Source of the DNA: Sycobia sp. Sy_11
Taxonomy: Eukaryota; Arthropoda; Insecta; Hymenoptera; Epichrysomallidae
DNA length: 64,000 bases
Assembly (NCBI GenBank): GCA_018907035.1
Contig: JACCIC010000039.1
Location: 2,601,001 to 2,665,000 of the forward strand
Direction: 5' to 3'
This document shows positions 1 to 10,734 of this stretch, one piece after another. Each line of letters begins with the position of its first letter. The stretch's first letter is position 1. A model generated the notes under the pieces. The model saw nothing but the letters and a program-made list of their open reading frames with translations. It did no database searches and was not told the DNA's origin. The position numbers were made by a program, and so were the translations under genes.

Positions 1-103
1 TACAGTCTCCACTAAACCAGCGTACAGAAATTAATCATTCACTATGCGTGTGTTTGTATGCATGTGTATGTATATATATAATTGCTTCCGAATAAAAGGT
101 GCT

Positions 104-470
104 ATTTCGCAGACCATTTTTTTCCTTCAATTTCAGTTGGCACCACTCACTAAATATACGCGATATTTAATTTAAAATTAACGAAATTTAATTTAAATTT
201 AACGAAAATATACGAAATAGGTGTCTCGAGATGACTTCTACGGAGATTTCGTATTTTATTATCTGACCATCAAACTTGCCATAGAATTCGGTCGGAGACA
301 CTTAGACATCGTGTCCCATCGTCCCAACACGAAAGTACAATGTTTTCCCGTAAAAGTTGTATGTAAAGATATATATAATTTATTTTCGTAATTTTAATTT
401 AAATACCATCGATATTTAGTTCCAGGTGCCAACTGAAATTGAAGCAAACAAAATAATCTGCGAAAGATCA
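104..470. repeat. Imperfect foldback (inverted repeat) element
   Basis: The left arm (about 104-215) contains TTTCGCAGA, then CTTCAATTTCAGTTGGCACC, then an ATTTAATTTAAAATTA-type stretch. The right arm (about 365-470) is its reverse complement with small changes (GGTGCCAACTGAAATTGAAG, then TCTGCGAAA). About 150 bp separate the arms. The form fits a nonautonomous foldback/MITE. No target duplication was confirmed. Confidence 0.55.
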
Positions 471-479
471 ACTTTTTGA

Positions 480-2474
480 AGCAGCTTTCTATACGAAAAC
501 GACGATACCTAAAATTATCTATAGGAATGTAGATTTATATATAAAGTATTTGTTTTACATAGATATTATTCAACTGTTTAATAAATCGATGAACTTATTA
601 TTTTGAGCGTAGCCGAGATTAATTATACCGACGATCAGGACCACCATAGTTTACAATCGTCATCGTACAATCCCAAATATAAGAACTTAGCTGGCGCGAC
701 AGTTTATTGCCACCTAATTGAACCAAAATATTCAAGATTACCTGCGCACGAGACGTTTACTTTACTTATTATTTCGATTCATATTTTTCTGCTTTCGCGG
801 CACAATTAAATTATGTTAATGTCATTGCAAATTGTGTAAAATACTTGCTGAACCAACGAGCAAAGGGACAATTAACACAGTAAAAATTGTGCGCAAACTC
901 GTTTTTACATTGTATCGTAATTATCGGTCGAAGTAACCGAATAATTATATACAACCCTTTTTATGTTAGCACTTTCGTGCCATAGCAAGGATACGGTTAG
1001 GTGGGCGATACCGGAGACAATCGTTTTGGTATTATTATTGTAAATTTGCCATTGCGAAAATTCCAGCGCCTATTAAGTTCGGTTCGGAGCGTGAGTCTGA
1101 ACAAAAGTTCTATTCCATCGGCGTTGGCCGTCGTATCTAACCGCTTCAGCGCGCATACACCCCCCTCATACCCTTAGCGTGATTGAAACCGTAGCGTTGG
1201 AACACTCGGACGCTCGCGAGAGGAACCGATTGTTATTGACAAAATGAATGAACGAATGTAAAGTTGCCTTATTCAATTTTTATTTGCTTAGTCTTGAAGA
1301 AATTGATAAGTTAATATTAAAAACGCGCACCACATTGTATGCAGCTAGCGTCCTCAGCAAACGGCGATGCGGGCGTCTCTGGCATTAGATGGAAAAAGAC
1401 GGTCGTAAATTTAATTGAGTCCTCGTCCGTACGAGGGCGTGATTGTGAAAATACGGAAGGTTCGTGGCTGTGTACTGACCTGACCTGACATTAGCGTGCT
1501 CGGTCACCGGTCGCCGCTGTTCAAAATGTTTACGCAATTGGCCATCCGCTAAAAGCGCTCGATCCAAATTATCATTTACCGAACCAGGGTGACGTGGTTA
1601 AGATAGATTTACCGCTAGAAGCGCTCGATTGAGGACCAGCGTCTCTCTGCAGCGACCCCTGAAACTGGAATGCTGGACTGCAGTTCGACATAACGTACAA
1701 TGTTATATAGTGGTATTTTTTCGTTACCGATTTGTAAAGTGGATGATTTCTGTATCGACGTGGTTTGTCGTTCGTACGAATTTAATGGTAGGAATAATAC
1801 GGCTGAACTTTTATTTATAATAATTGTTAAAATATGCCACTTTGGGTATAGGTAATTGTGAATTTTTTCCTCCCAAATTCGATTCGGGGCTCTAAATAGG
1901 ATTTTCCATTCCAAAATATTAAGTTGACCTCGAACATCAAAATAACTACTATATCATATTATTAATCTTCTTCGTAAAATTTTTATCGCTTAGTTCTTTC
2001 TACGTAGGTGGGTGTATAAGGAAAATAGACGATACAATAGTTGTAAATATTGATTTTATTAACAAACTATCTGCCAAAGAGTTATCTCCTTTTTATAAGA
2101 ATCACTATAATATACTGGATTTCATTCTTGTTCGTATAAAAAAAAATGTAGTCTTTGCCTGACTTTAACAATAAAGGGATATCAGAAGTTAGGTGAATCT
2201 CTTTTATTATCTACAAAGGTGTGACTTAACATACAGCTAAAACAACATTGTTAGTCTTTAAACAGCAAATGAAACCAGCATTGTCATATTGTTTTATATT
2301 ATTGAGAAATTGTAATGAGCTCAATGTTCTGAATATATTCAAAATAAATTTTTAATTTATTATTCACACGGTATTATACTATTCTACTCATATCACATTG
2401 TAGAAGTACAATAAAATGAGGTATGAATTATATAATATTATGGAATTAAACATTAACTAGAAAATATTTTTAAG
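480..2474. other. Intergenic DNA 3' of CAP gene A, no recognised gene
   Basis: AT-rich with short random ORFs only. Two near-copies of a 16-base motif (CCGCTAAAAGCGCTCG at about 1546, CCGCTAGAAGCGCTCG at about 1612) sit 65 bp apart. A minus-strand 99-codon frame at 1914-1615 ends in a stretch vaguely like a hAT C-terminus (PVSGVAAERRWS), too weak to call. A TTTATT near 2356 could be the minus-strand poly(A) signal of gene A. Confidence 0.3.
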
Positions 2475-4636
2475 TTATTTTCCTCTATAGCGTATTTGAT
2501 AAACTGCTCGATCAAGGTCGTTACCAGCTGGTCCATAATTGCATACGAGGAATATTTGTGGGTTGAGAAACGGTACTCTATAAAACCGTATTGCCCCGCA
2601 TCCTAGTTTAACCGTATTCTCCCAAACTATTTGAGTGTAATGCATTGTTATTGGATTTGAAAGTGCATCTCCTTCGAAACTAAATAAATATAAGAATTTT
2701 AGTTAAGAATTCTAAATTGAGCGAAAGCATTTTTTAAGTATGTACCTATAATTTTGTACATGGTTGCAATTGTACCCTTCAACTTCGTCATACCAACATT
2801 TAATGAGCTGCTCAAATTGATGTAATTGAACTTGTTCGTCCGTTTCCTGTTCATCATAATCACGATGAATAACGCTTTGACCAACGCAAAATCGGTCTAA
2901 AAGTTCAAAACATATGAAGTCTTATTAAAAATATCTTTCCTTAATCAAATTAATTAATAGAAATAAATTTAAATTATGCTTTCGATTGAAATTAAATAAT
3001 TCTTTGCTTTAATCGAATTACTAATTTTATTTTTCTGCCATTTTATGTCAGAATTTGATGAATCGATCATTTACCGATGAAAATATAATCATATAACCCA
3101 ATACTATCAACTTAAAGATAAGTGAATGGTCCATAGCCTATTATTAATTGAAAGGACTGTAACATAGAAAAAAAAACCCGTTCAAGTAATCTTTTCTCAG
3201 TAAGTCAAGTTTTATCATAGTCTGATCGCCTGTATATAAAGATCCTTGAGTTTTGCGGAATAACATACATTTCAGGGCATTTCAAAACAATTTTTTGAGA
3301 TATTTTATAATAAGTGTCTATTCTAAATGTTTCACTTGGCCCCGATACCTCAATTGTACAGGAATTATGTAAAAGGACAGAATTTCTACTTCATAAAGAC
3401 AATGATGGTAAATGATTAAGTACACGCAGAGTGTTTCGTACAACTCGACACAAAGTATTATTTTCGACTAATAAGACATCGAAAAAGAGTGTAAAATAAA
3501 AATGTTTCATTAGAAAGAAAGTTAATCTTAATCCTAACGTACGTTATCCACTTGAACATCATTCTACGATATACCAATCTAGAATAAAAAAGGTTAAATG
3601 TTTCGTAGAATTTCTCATATGTAGTTTTGATAAGTACAGAGACGTCAGTCAAAGTCGTATTTCAAATTAAAGCAATTTTTAAAGAACGATGTTAGCTAAA
3701 GCTATTGATTATTCGTATTCTTACCAACATTTCTGCAGATATCTTGGTGAAGCTTGCATTGATCGGCCCATCTCTGAGCAATGGTTTCGAGTTCAGTATC
3801 CCATTGCTATCAATAATATTAAATACATATTTCATGATCGTAAAATATTAATTTATTAAATATGGAATCTGTGTTAAAGGTTTATTTTTACAAGTAAGAG
3901 TTTCCAATTTTTAATAGGAATTATTAAATAAGATTACGTAAATGTTAGAGGCATTTAAAAGTAATCTTCTTCATATTTGATGAAAATATGATTTGCTTAA
4001 TCTGTAGTAAATTTTCTACTTTAATTTTGGATAAAATTTTATCGAGTTTTCGGAAATTTGTCATTCCATTGAATTGAAAAAATCTGATAACGTGATGAAA
4101 AATTTTTGCCTAAAAAGTACATTTAAAAAATATCAAAAACGGACATAATCACTTACAAGAGATACATTGCGGATTGCAGCTGGTTGCGGTCCTGGTCTTC
4201 CTCGTTCCTCGTATCCGCCGTAGACGAAAGTTCTGAGTTCATTATGCACATTCAGGATCTTATTTTTTTCAGCTTGGGTCAGACCTGAACGATATACTCT
4301 ACCACATTCTCTTGCCGGAAAAGTTTGCTGCAGAATGTAAAAGAAAAGCTCATTTATTTAATTAAGTTTTTATTTAAGTAGAATTCATTTTGACGAAATT
4401 TGAAGATTTTCATCGTTAAGTTTTTAACTAATATGACAAAAACTCACATTGTAAATGCACATTGTATGAGTATTACGTAGACATCTATCTATTACGCAAT
4501 ATCTATTGAGGGGAATTGTATTGATGTTTGAAAGAATATCCAAAAATGGTTTGTCATCGTCGTTGTTGCTTACTTTGAATGAATAAACAAATTCAAATAC
4601 GAATACTATTAACAGAAAAAGATTTTTCATGTTCAT
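2475..4636 (-). CDS. CAP gene A: venom allergen 3 / antigen 5-like secreted protein, 5 exons
   Basis: Coding exons on the minus strand are 4636-4448, 4327-4157, 3806-3725, 2896-2746 and 2679-2475. They total 798 nt, which is 265 residues plus TAA. All four introns are GT..AG (120, 350, 828 and 66 bp; phases 0, 0, 1, 2). The N-terminus is a signal peptide ([19 protein letters not shown]). It is followed by the antigen-5 start (NRYC, then HTMCIY), the CAP helix (VHNELR, residues 90-95), AQRWADQC in exon 3, and HYTQIVW plus VCNYGPAGN in exon 5. The presumed CAP cavity residues are H91, E125, E185 and H211. In this family such proteins are secreted, often in venom, and have no established enzyme activity. 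Exon 4 carries three cysteines (RFC, IKCW, YNC) that the usual eight-cysteine antigen 5 lacks. This is the most diverged of the four copies, and I see no frameshift or stop. Whether it is a venom or a body-wide CAP protein cannot be told from the sequence. Confidence 0.9.
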
Positions 4637-4866
4637 TCTGTCAAAACTTTCTAAATCAGATTATATGTAAATACTGTAACCTGAAACATAGATATATAAT
4701 TATTTCTTATTTTGTTCATAATTTATCTTATATAATATATCTTATTTTCTTCATAATTTATGTTATAATGATCTAAATAATCTAAATAGAACACCGCTCT
4801 TCAAAATACGTGATTGCATGAATGAGTAGAAGAGTAAGTAAATTAAGTTTACTACGTGTGTATTTA

Positions 4867-4920
<54 letters not shown>

Positions 4921-5149
4921 AATCATAAGCAAACCATACAAGATTTTTAGATGGGGGAAAGAGAATAGTATAAATAAAGGAATAATAAAAAAGGAAATAA
5001 TTTCCTGGAAGCATTACATTATTATTTCTTAAAATCTGAAACTAAATAACTCTAGAGAATAAAATGATTTGGACAGAAGATATAGCGCAACACATATGGT
5101 AGGCAATCGAGCAGGTGGTAAAACAAATATTAAACAAAAAAAATTATTA
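4637..5149. other. 5' flank of CAP gene A
   Basis: No promoter like that of B-D was found. A possible splice acceptor (ctatgtttcag) at about 4682-4692 on the minus strand suggests a noncoding upstream exon. A perfect (TA)n run fills 4870-4917. Confidence 0.35.
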
Positions 5150-6760
5150 AAAAACTTGTGGTAAAAAATAGTGATAAAAAATGATGCGAAAAAATTTAGG
5201 CGAGATAAAAAAAGAATTTAAGAAGATCTTAGGAAATTGGAAAAAGGTCATAAGCGAGAAGGAAATATGTAGAAACAAAAAGTTCGAAATGGCGAAAACT
5301 ATTGCTAGAAAAAGAAGCTCAGCAAGTCGTGAAATAAAAAGATTTAACAAAGAAAAAGATGCATGGAAATTTTTAAACAACGGGAGGAGAAAGAGGGAAA
5401 GGAATAAAAAAGCCCATGGAATCTAAGAAGCAAACATTGCTCAACGGGTCAGATGAAAACAAGTGGTGGATAAGGGAATGAAAAGAAAGTCTGACTAGGA
5501 AAAAATAACAGTAAGGGAAGATTTAATCGACAAATTGATATTCATGATAGGGAAAGTGTGGATTGCACAAAGCTTACCGAAGGATCGGAAAACACCTATC
5601 ATTGTACCCGTTCGCAAAAAGGGAGAGCGAAACGAAATAAAAAAATTATAGAGGCCATATCGTTTCACTCAACAGAATACAAAATTTCTATAGGAATTCT
5701 CAGAAGGCGCTAAGAAAAAGAAGTGAAGAAGATTGGCGGTTTTAAAGTGAAGTATTTTAGAATCTAGTCTTTAGCTTACGTGGACGGCCTAGTTTTATTA
5801 ATTGAAAAGAGAATAGGAATACTGGGCATAATAAATATTTTACAAAATATTCTTAAAAATTAGAAAATTAAACTTTTTTAAGAATGAGAGTAACTAAAAA
5901 AACAAAAAAAGTAATTACAACAGCCAAAAGAACATAGGGATTAGGAAGAAGATGCTATCAAGCGGATTTCAGGAGCTGAATTAATTACGAATACTTACTT
6001 AAAAGTGTAATGGAATGTGAGGTGTAATTATAGGGACGGCAAGAAATAATGGAACTGGAAAAAATCAAAATTTATTGTTTTAGGTAGATACTTCGATTAG
6101 ATATATTGTTAACTATATACCAAGATATACTTCTTCGCAATCAATCGTGTACAAAAAGATTATGTACACAGTGGAAAGCAAGGGTCGTTAGATTCGAGGG
6201 GAAAAAAACGAAAAGTTCTAAATAAGCAAAGATTTATAAAAGTATTGCTGGGACGAAATAAAAGTGGGTAAAGTCGAAACGAGATATAAAGCAGATAAAC
6301 AGAAATTTCATAACGAGGCTGTGCTTAGGGAAATATATGTATGAAAGCGAACAGGATCTTAAAGTAGAAGGCTATATAAATCAAGAAGGATAAGCATAGA
6401 CAATCAGATATCAATCGCAAATATTATCGAGTCCAAATATAATAAGATGTATCGAAATATTGTAAATAAGGAATATTACGATGATGCTTGAGAAATAGGA
6501 ATGGGGAAAAAATATGACAATGCTAGTGTAAGTTAGGAGCGGCAACTGCGAAAGCGCGAACAAAGATTGGTGAACGTTGGATCACTGCGTGGAGGAATGC
6601 ATTAAAATTTGGCTTTGGCCAGATAACTTAGCGGGTAAAAGATATCATAATTCGAAATGTAAAAAGGCTTTGCATAAAAGATCACAAAGATATTGTCGAG
6701 ATTGAAAGAGCGCGCGCGAGAGACAGCGAGCGTATTAGTAAAAATAACACGAAAGGAATA
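5150..6760 (+). mobile_element. Degenerate non-LTR (LINE) retrotransposon, RT and C-terminal region
   Basis: Broken plus-strand reading frames look like the reverse transcriptase of insect jockey/R1/I-type LINEs. They include a basic stretch (KNLGEIKKEFKKILGNWKK..., 5181-5423), then PKDRKTPIIVPVRKKG (about 5577-5625), then STEYKISIGILRR (about 5672-5710). The catalytic-box region reads YVDGLVLL (about 5777-5800), where active copies have YADD, so the second Asp is lost. A C-terminal NCESANKDW..LDHCVEEC (about 6540-6600) resembles the usual cysteine-rich tail. Frames are interrupted by many stops and shifts, and a large part between the finger region and the YVDG box is missing. This is a dead remnant. 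Confidence 0.7.
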
Positions 6761-6800
6761 AATGTTGAAATATAATTGTAAAAGTCCTGGTGCCCAAATG
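6660..6800 (+). repeat. LINE 3'-end repeat, copy 1
   Basis: The stretch with AAAAGATCACAAAGATATTG, GAGCGCGCGCGAGAGACAGC and TGTTGAAATATAAT recurs at about 15790-15970 with small differences. In copy 1 it directly continues the LINE remnant, which suggests both are 3' ends of the same family. Confidence 0.55.
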
Positions 6801-8240
6801 TTCTAGATATCAAAAAAAATTGTTGATATTGTGTTTTCTCTTTCGTTACCATTCTTTTATAAAAATTAAAAAAGTATGAAAGAATATAGAGTATCTAGAA
6901 TTGCTTTGCCAAAAGGCCGAAATAATGACATATTATTACCAGTCTAATACGGTTCTCATTATTGAACACTTAAAAAGGTAACCATATGGTTCAATTTCAT
7001 ACACTATAAAATGGTGATTCAGACTTTAAATGTATCGTTCATCTAGGGGTTTTGAGAAATAAATATCTATGATAAATACGCTTATCTCACTCAAAATATA
7101 TGGCATGCAAATATATTTGAAAATTCGATATTTTTAAAAATTATGTTTTTTTTTTTAATTCATTCATTGTTGATATATAAAATTTTATCTGTTTAACGTG
7201 TTTTAAATATATATCATAAGTCTTGGATAAATAATGATTTTTTTACCGTATTTCTTAGAATTAAATAAAATTTATAGACGTAAAAACCTGTAATAAATTT
7301 TTTACTTACTTAATAACAACTTCGTCTCCTCGCTTGAAATAGTGGAGTAATGAAAACAGTTTAAACATCTTATCATTTATCCATTATGTAAATTTAAATA
7401 AGAAGATCATTTGAATGCCCGATGAAGATAAAATATGATTCTTGTAACAATCGTATATTGATGTAGTTGACACGTGTCTCTTGTAAATTATTAATTCTAT
7501 ATCTAGCTTTTGTCTCGTATTTATAAACTTGTAATTAACGTTAAACGAATTTTTTCGAGACAATAGACACACAAAGTAACACGAAAACGATCCGATTTAT
7601 TATGACTTCGGCAGTATTTCTGAATTTCTGCAAATCGAGTTTTTCAAGAAACGCGAATTTTGATGCTTTCACGAGTATTTTGCTTGACCCACTCATTGGG
7701 ATATTTAGCGTATTAGCAGAAAAATTGACTTTTACACACCCTTTTTTAATAAAACACTAAATTTTGATATAATAGCGTGCGGATAATAAGGGTGATTATC
7801 GTAGATTAATTGTTTTTTAAATGAACCGAACTCGTCGCAGCTCATTATGGACTAGATGTTAATCTTCATCTTTGTCCTCTTCTAAATGATAATCCATCCT
7901 TGATTCATTATTTACTGTATAAAACATCACTTTAATAATGTTTTAATAATGGAATTATAATCAATTCTAATAATTCTTTTTCCGCTCTTATGGCAGATAG
8001 GTATAATCGATACCTAATGTTTCGTTTGCATTTTCTAAAATTTGAATTTTCTAAATTTATGAAAGCATATTGATTATTTTGGTATAAGATTTATTATTTT
8101 GTCCAGTGAAGTAAATAGTTCCATAAAATTTTGGATAATTTTATATAGCATAATCATTGATAGTTCGGGAAGGAAGTAAGTATCGAATAGTAGTGAATTG
8201 CAATATTAATTTATTCCCACCGTGTAGAAAATTATTAAAA
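6800..8240. other. Intergenic DNA between genes A and B, nothing recognised
   Basis: AT-rich sequence with random short ORFs. No conserved coding pattern, RNA gene or intact repeat was seen. Confidence 0.4.
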
Positions 8241-8242
8241 TA

Positions 8243-8248
8243 TTTATT
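8243..8248 (-). terminator. Candidate polyadenylation signal of CAP gene B
   Basis: AATAAA on the minus strand, about 200 bp below the stop codon of gene B, in AT-rich DNA. It is outside the stretch that is alike in C and D, whose 3' flanks differ, so the three genes may use different poly(A) sites. Confidence 0.35.
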
Positions 8249-8454
8249 ATGGACATTCTGGATCAAATGTATATTTTATAATAGTGGTATATTTTGTAGG
8301 TATACAGTAACATAAAAATCATAATGAATATAATACTCACATGAACATAAAATGATAAAGCTACAGTCATTTACACCGAACTCTACAATATTAAAAACTT
8401 CTTTTTTACCGAAATAGCATCATAAAACAGAAATTATATCTTAATTACTCTTCT

Positions 8455-9428
8455 TTATCTCACTGCATCATACAGTCGATCACCTATCACATTGCCCGTT
8501 GGTCCATAATTGCACACAAGGAATACCTGTGGAAGAGGCTCAGTCTCTTGTTCAAATCTTATTGCTCCGCATCCTAATTTGGTAGTATTTTTCCAAACTA
8601 TTTGAGCATAATGAAATGTGTCGAGTACAAACATTTCCTGGCTGAATGGATACAAGGAAGCCCGGTTAACAATTTTAATTTGAAATAAACTAATGGATTA
8701 AAGCGATTATATATTACCAGCAACTGTCCACGTAATTTTGGTTAAATAGCCTAACCTCATTGTACCAAAACTTAATAAGTCGTTCAAAATTACGCAATTC
8801 CATTGCCTCAGTCATTTGTTCATTGTAATATTTGTAAAGAAAATTTTGTCCAACTATATATTCATCTAAAATTTCACAGAATATACACTTTTATAAAATA
8901 TGTATTGTTATCTGGAAGAATCGATATGAAGAAAGCAATGAGTTTTTGATTTATTATATTGGATGCATTTCATATGCAAGATTTATATTCATCCATATAA
9001 AATTTGACTAGATTTATCTCAACTGTATTAACGTGAATGTGAATTCGATTTCGATTCAGCAAACAGCCAATTGAAATTTCTTAAACTGCTATTTACTTGA
9101 AGGACACGATCTTAAAACACAAGTTATTATTCAGATTCTCACCAGTATTTCGGCAGATGTCCTCTCGAAAGTTGCACTGGTCGGCCCATCTTTGAGCAAA
9201 GCTTGCAAGCTCATCGTCCCATTCCTATTGGTGATATAACGGTCTATTAAACTAATTGCATTGCAATGATACAATTGGTTAGAAATTCAAAGTTATGCTA
9301 AATAGTTGAAATAGTTAGAAATCGCACGGCGCTTCGGCAATATTAACGGAGTATAGAGGAAAGAATTAAAAAACATTATAAATAAAATAATATCTAGGAA
9401 TTCGACCAAAAAACTTTAATGTGAATAT

Positions 9429-9469
<41 letters not shown>

Positions 9470-10165
9470 ACACATTACAATTCTGAATTTTTCATTTGAT
9501 ACTTCATTAAGATAAATTGTACATCGACCCTGGCCTAGATATTAAGCGGGATATTTATTCGTATTTATTCCCGCATTAACTTTGGAAGCAGTTGTATTGC
9601 GCAGAATTGGATGAAAAAAAAATGAAACGAAAAGAACCGCTGACGCAGCTGAATTATTTAAATAACAGTATGAGCATGTTGCGATCGCGCACTTACGAGC
9701 GGCAGGTCCCCGTGAACGGCGGCAGGCTGTGGTCCATGAGTTCCGCGGGTCTCCAATCCGCGGTAGACGTGACTCCTCAGGTCATTGTGGACTTGGAGGA
9801 TCTTCGCCTTCTCGTTGTCGGTCAGGCCCGAGCGGATGACTCTGTTGCAGCGTTCCGACGGCGTGGATTCCTGCGCGCGCGCGTACACATAGAGGGGGTT
9901 GGGGCAAAGAGAAAAACAATCTTTTAACGTGATGATAATAAGCGCGATTTCACGTGTTTGGGTAAATGATGTTAAATTACGGCGAACTTACGTTATAAAG
10001 GCACATCGTATGCATGCCAATCGAGCATCCCCTCATATGGCAATATCTATTGGTATGACTGGCGACGACGTTGTTAGTAATATTGTTGCTGGAATTTTCC
10101 AAAACGTAGGAACGTACGATGGTAAATGCCAATACCAGGAGCGGAAAAATTATTTTTACATCCAT
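8455..10165 (-). CDS. CAP gene B: venom allergen 3 / antigen 5-like secreted protein, 5 exons
   Basis: Coding exons on the minus strand are 10165-9992, 9870-9697, 9224-9143, 8865-8718 and 8641-8455. They total 765 nt, or 254 residues plus TAA. Introns are GT..AG in phases 0, 0, 1 and 2, sized 121, 472, 277 and 76 bp. The start is MDVKIIF, opening a signal peptide of about 19 residues ending VRS. Next come NRYC..HTMCLY (exon 1), LQVHNDLRS and GPQPAAV (exon 2), [17 protein letters not shown] (exon 3), EYIVGQN and FWYNEV (exon 4), then FHYAQIVW and VCNYGPTGN (exon 5). Presumed CAP tetrad: H86, E121, E180, H203. KNTTK in exon 5 is an N-glycosylation sequon. The codon split between exons 4 and 5 reads TGC (Cys) here but AAC (Asn) in C and D, so B has one extra cysteine. 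Intron 3 lacks the roughly 570-bp segment present in C. A good AATAAA lies at 8248-8243. Confidence 0.93.
9431..9469. repeat. (TC)n microsatellite in intron 2 of gene B
   Basis: Perfect dinucleotide run of about 39 bp. The same site holds about 20 bp in gene C (17833-17852) and about 68 bp in gene D (22633-22700), so it is a ready copy-specific marker. Confidence 0.9.
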
Positions 10166-10443
10166 GGCGTCAAATCTAACGTCAAGCGTTCTCTTTTAAT
10201 CTTGGATAAATAATAAAGTTAATAAATAATAATGTATTTAATCAATTATCCTAACTTAATGTTCTAAAATAATTTGGGAGTATTAATCGTCAAATAATGA
10301 GAGTTCCAAAAATTTAGATCAAATTTAAGAATCCACTTTTTTTATGAAAGCGTCATTGTTGGTAAAGTCCATTATCATCTAGATAAAATTGAGTAGAAAG
10401 ATAGAAAAATATCAGTAAAAGCATAATAAATTATAATACTTAC

Positions 10444-10509
10444 TTAAAAACAGCTCTGGTTTCTCAATTTGACAAGGGTACTGTTCAAAGGCATTCTCAT
10501 ATATTTATA
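10444..10509 (-). promoter_or_regulatory. Promoter and noncoding exon 0 of CAP gene B
   Basis: On the minus strand TATAAATA lies at 10509-10502. An initiator-like ACAGT has its presumed +1 A at 10482, 27 bp below the TATA start. A short 5' exon of 39 nt (10482-10444) then ends at a strong donor, GTAAGTATT (from 10443 down). The first coding exon begins at 10165, so the inferred 5' UTR intron is about 250-270 bp; a possible acceptor (ttgacgttag) precedes the ATG by 10 bases. The arrangement recurs at the same spacing in C and D. The promoter role is inferred from core-promoter rules; no transcript data are available here. Confidence 0.6.
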
Positions 10510-10734
10510 GTTTAAATGTATGCTTAATGAAGTATATTGAATTATTTATACAGATTAGATAACATGGAATATTTGTTTTTTTTTTTCAAGAACTTTTACA
10601 GCTGTACGAATTTCGTTGCGTGGCTCCTAAAAAACGTTAATTTCTTTCAGAAACTACAAAGTCGAATGTGACCTGACATGAAAATTCGGCACCGATTGTT
10701 TTTGTTAACTGCGTGCGCGGACGCGCGCGTGTGT

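Noticed and set aside
1615..1914. Minus-strand frame ending PVSGVAAERRWS as a hAT transposase C-terminus
   Set aside because: Only about ten residues resemble the hAT dimerisation region; nothing upstream supports it.
9592..9927. Plus-strand frames of 88-119 codons opposite exon 2 of genes B, C and D (also 17977-18243 and 22843-23202)
   Set aside because: They are antisense shadows of the GC-rich exon 2. They are alike in three places only because the copies are recent, and they have no recognisable domain.
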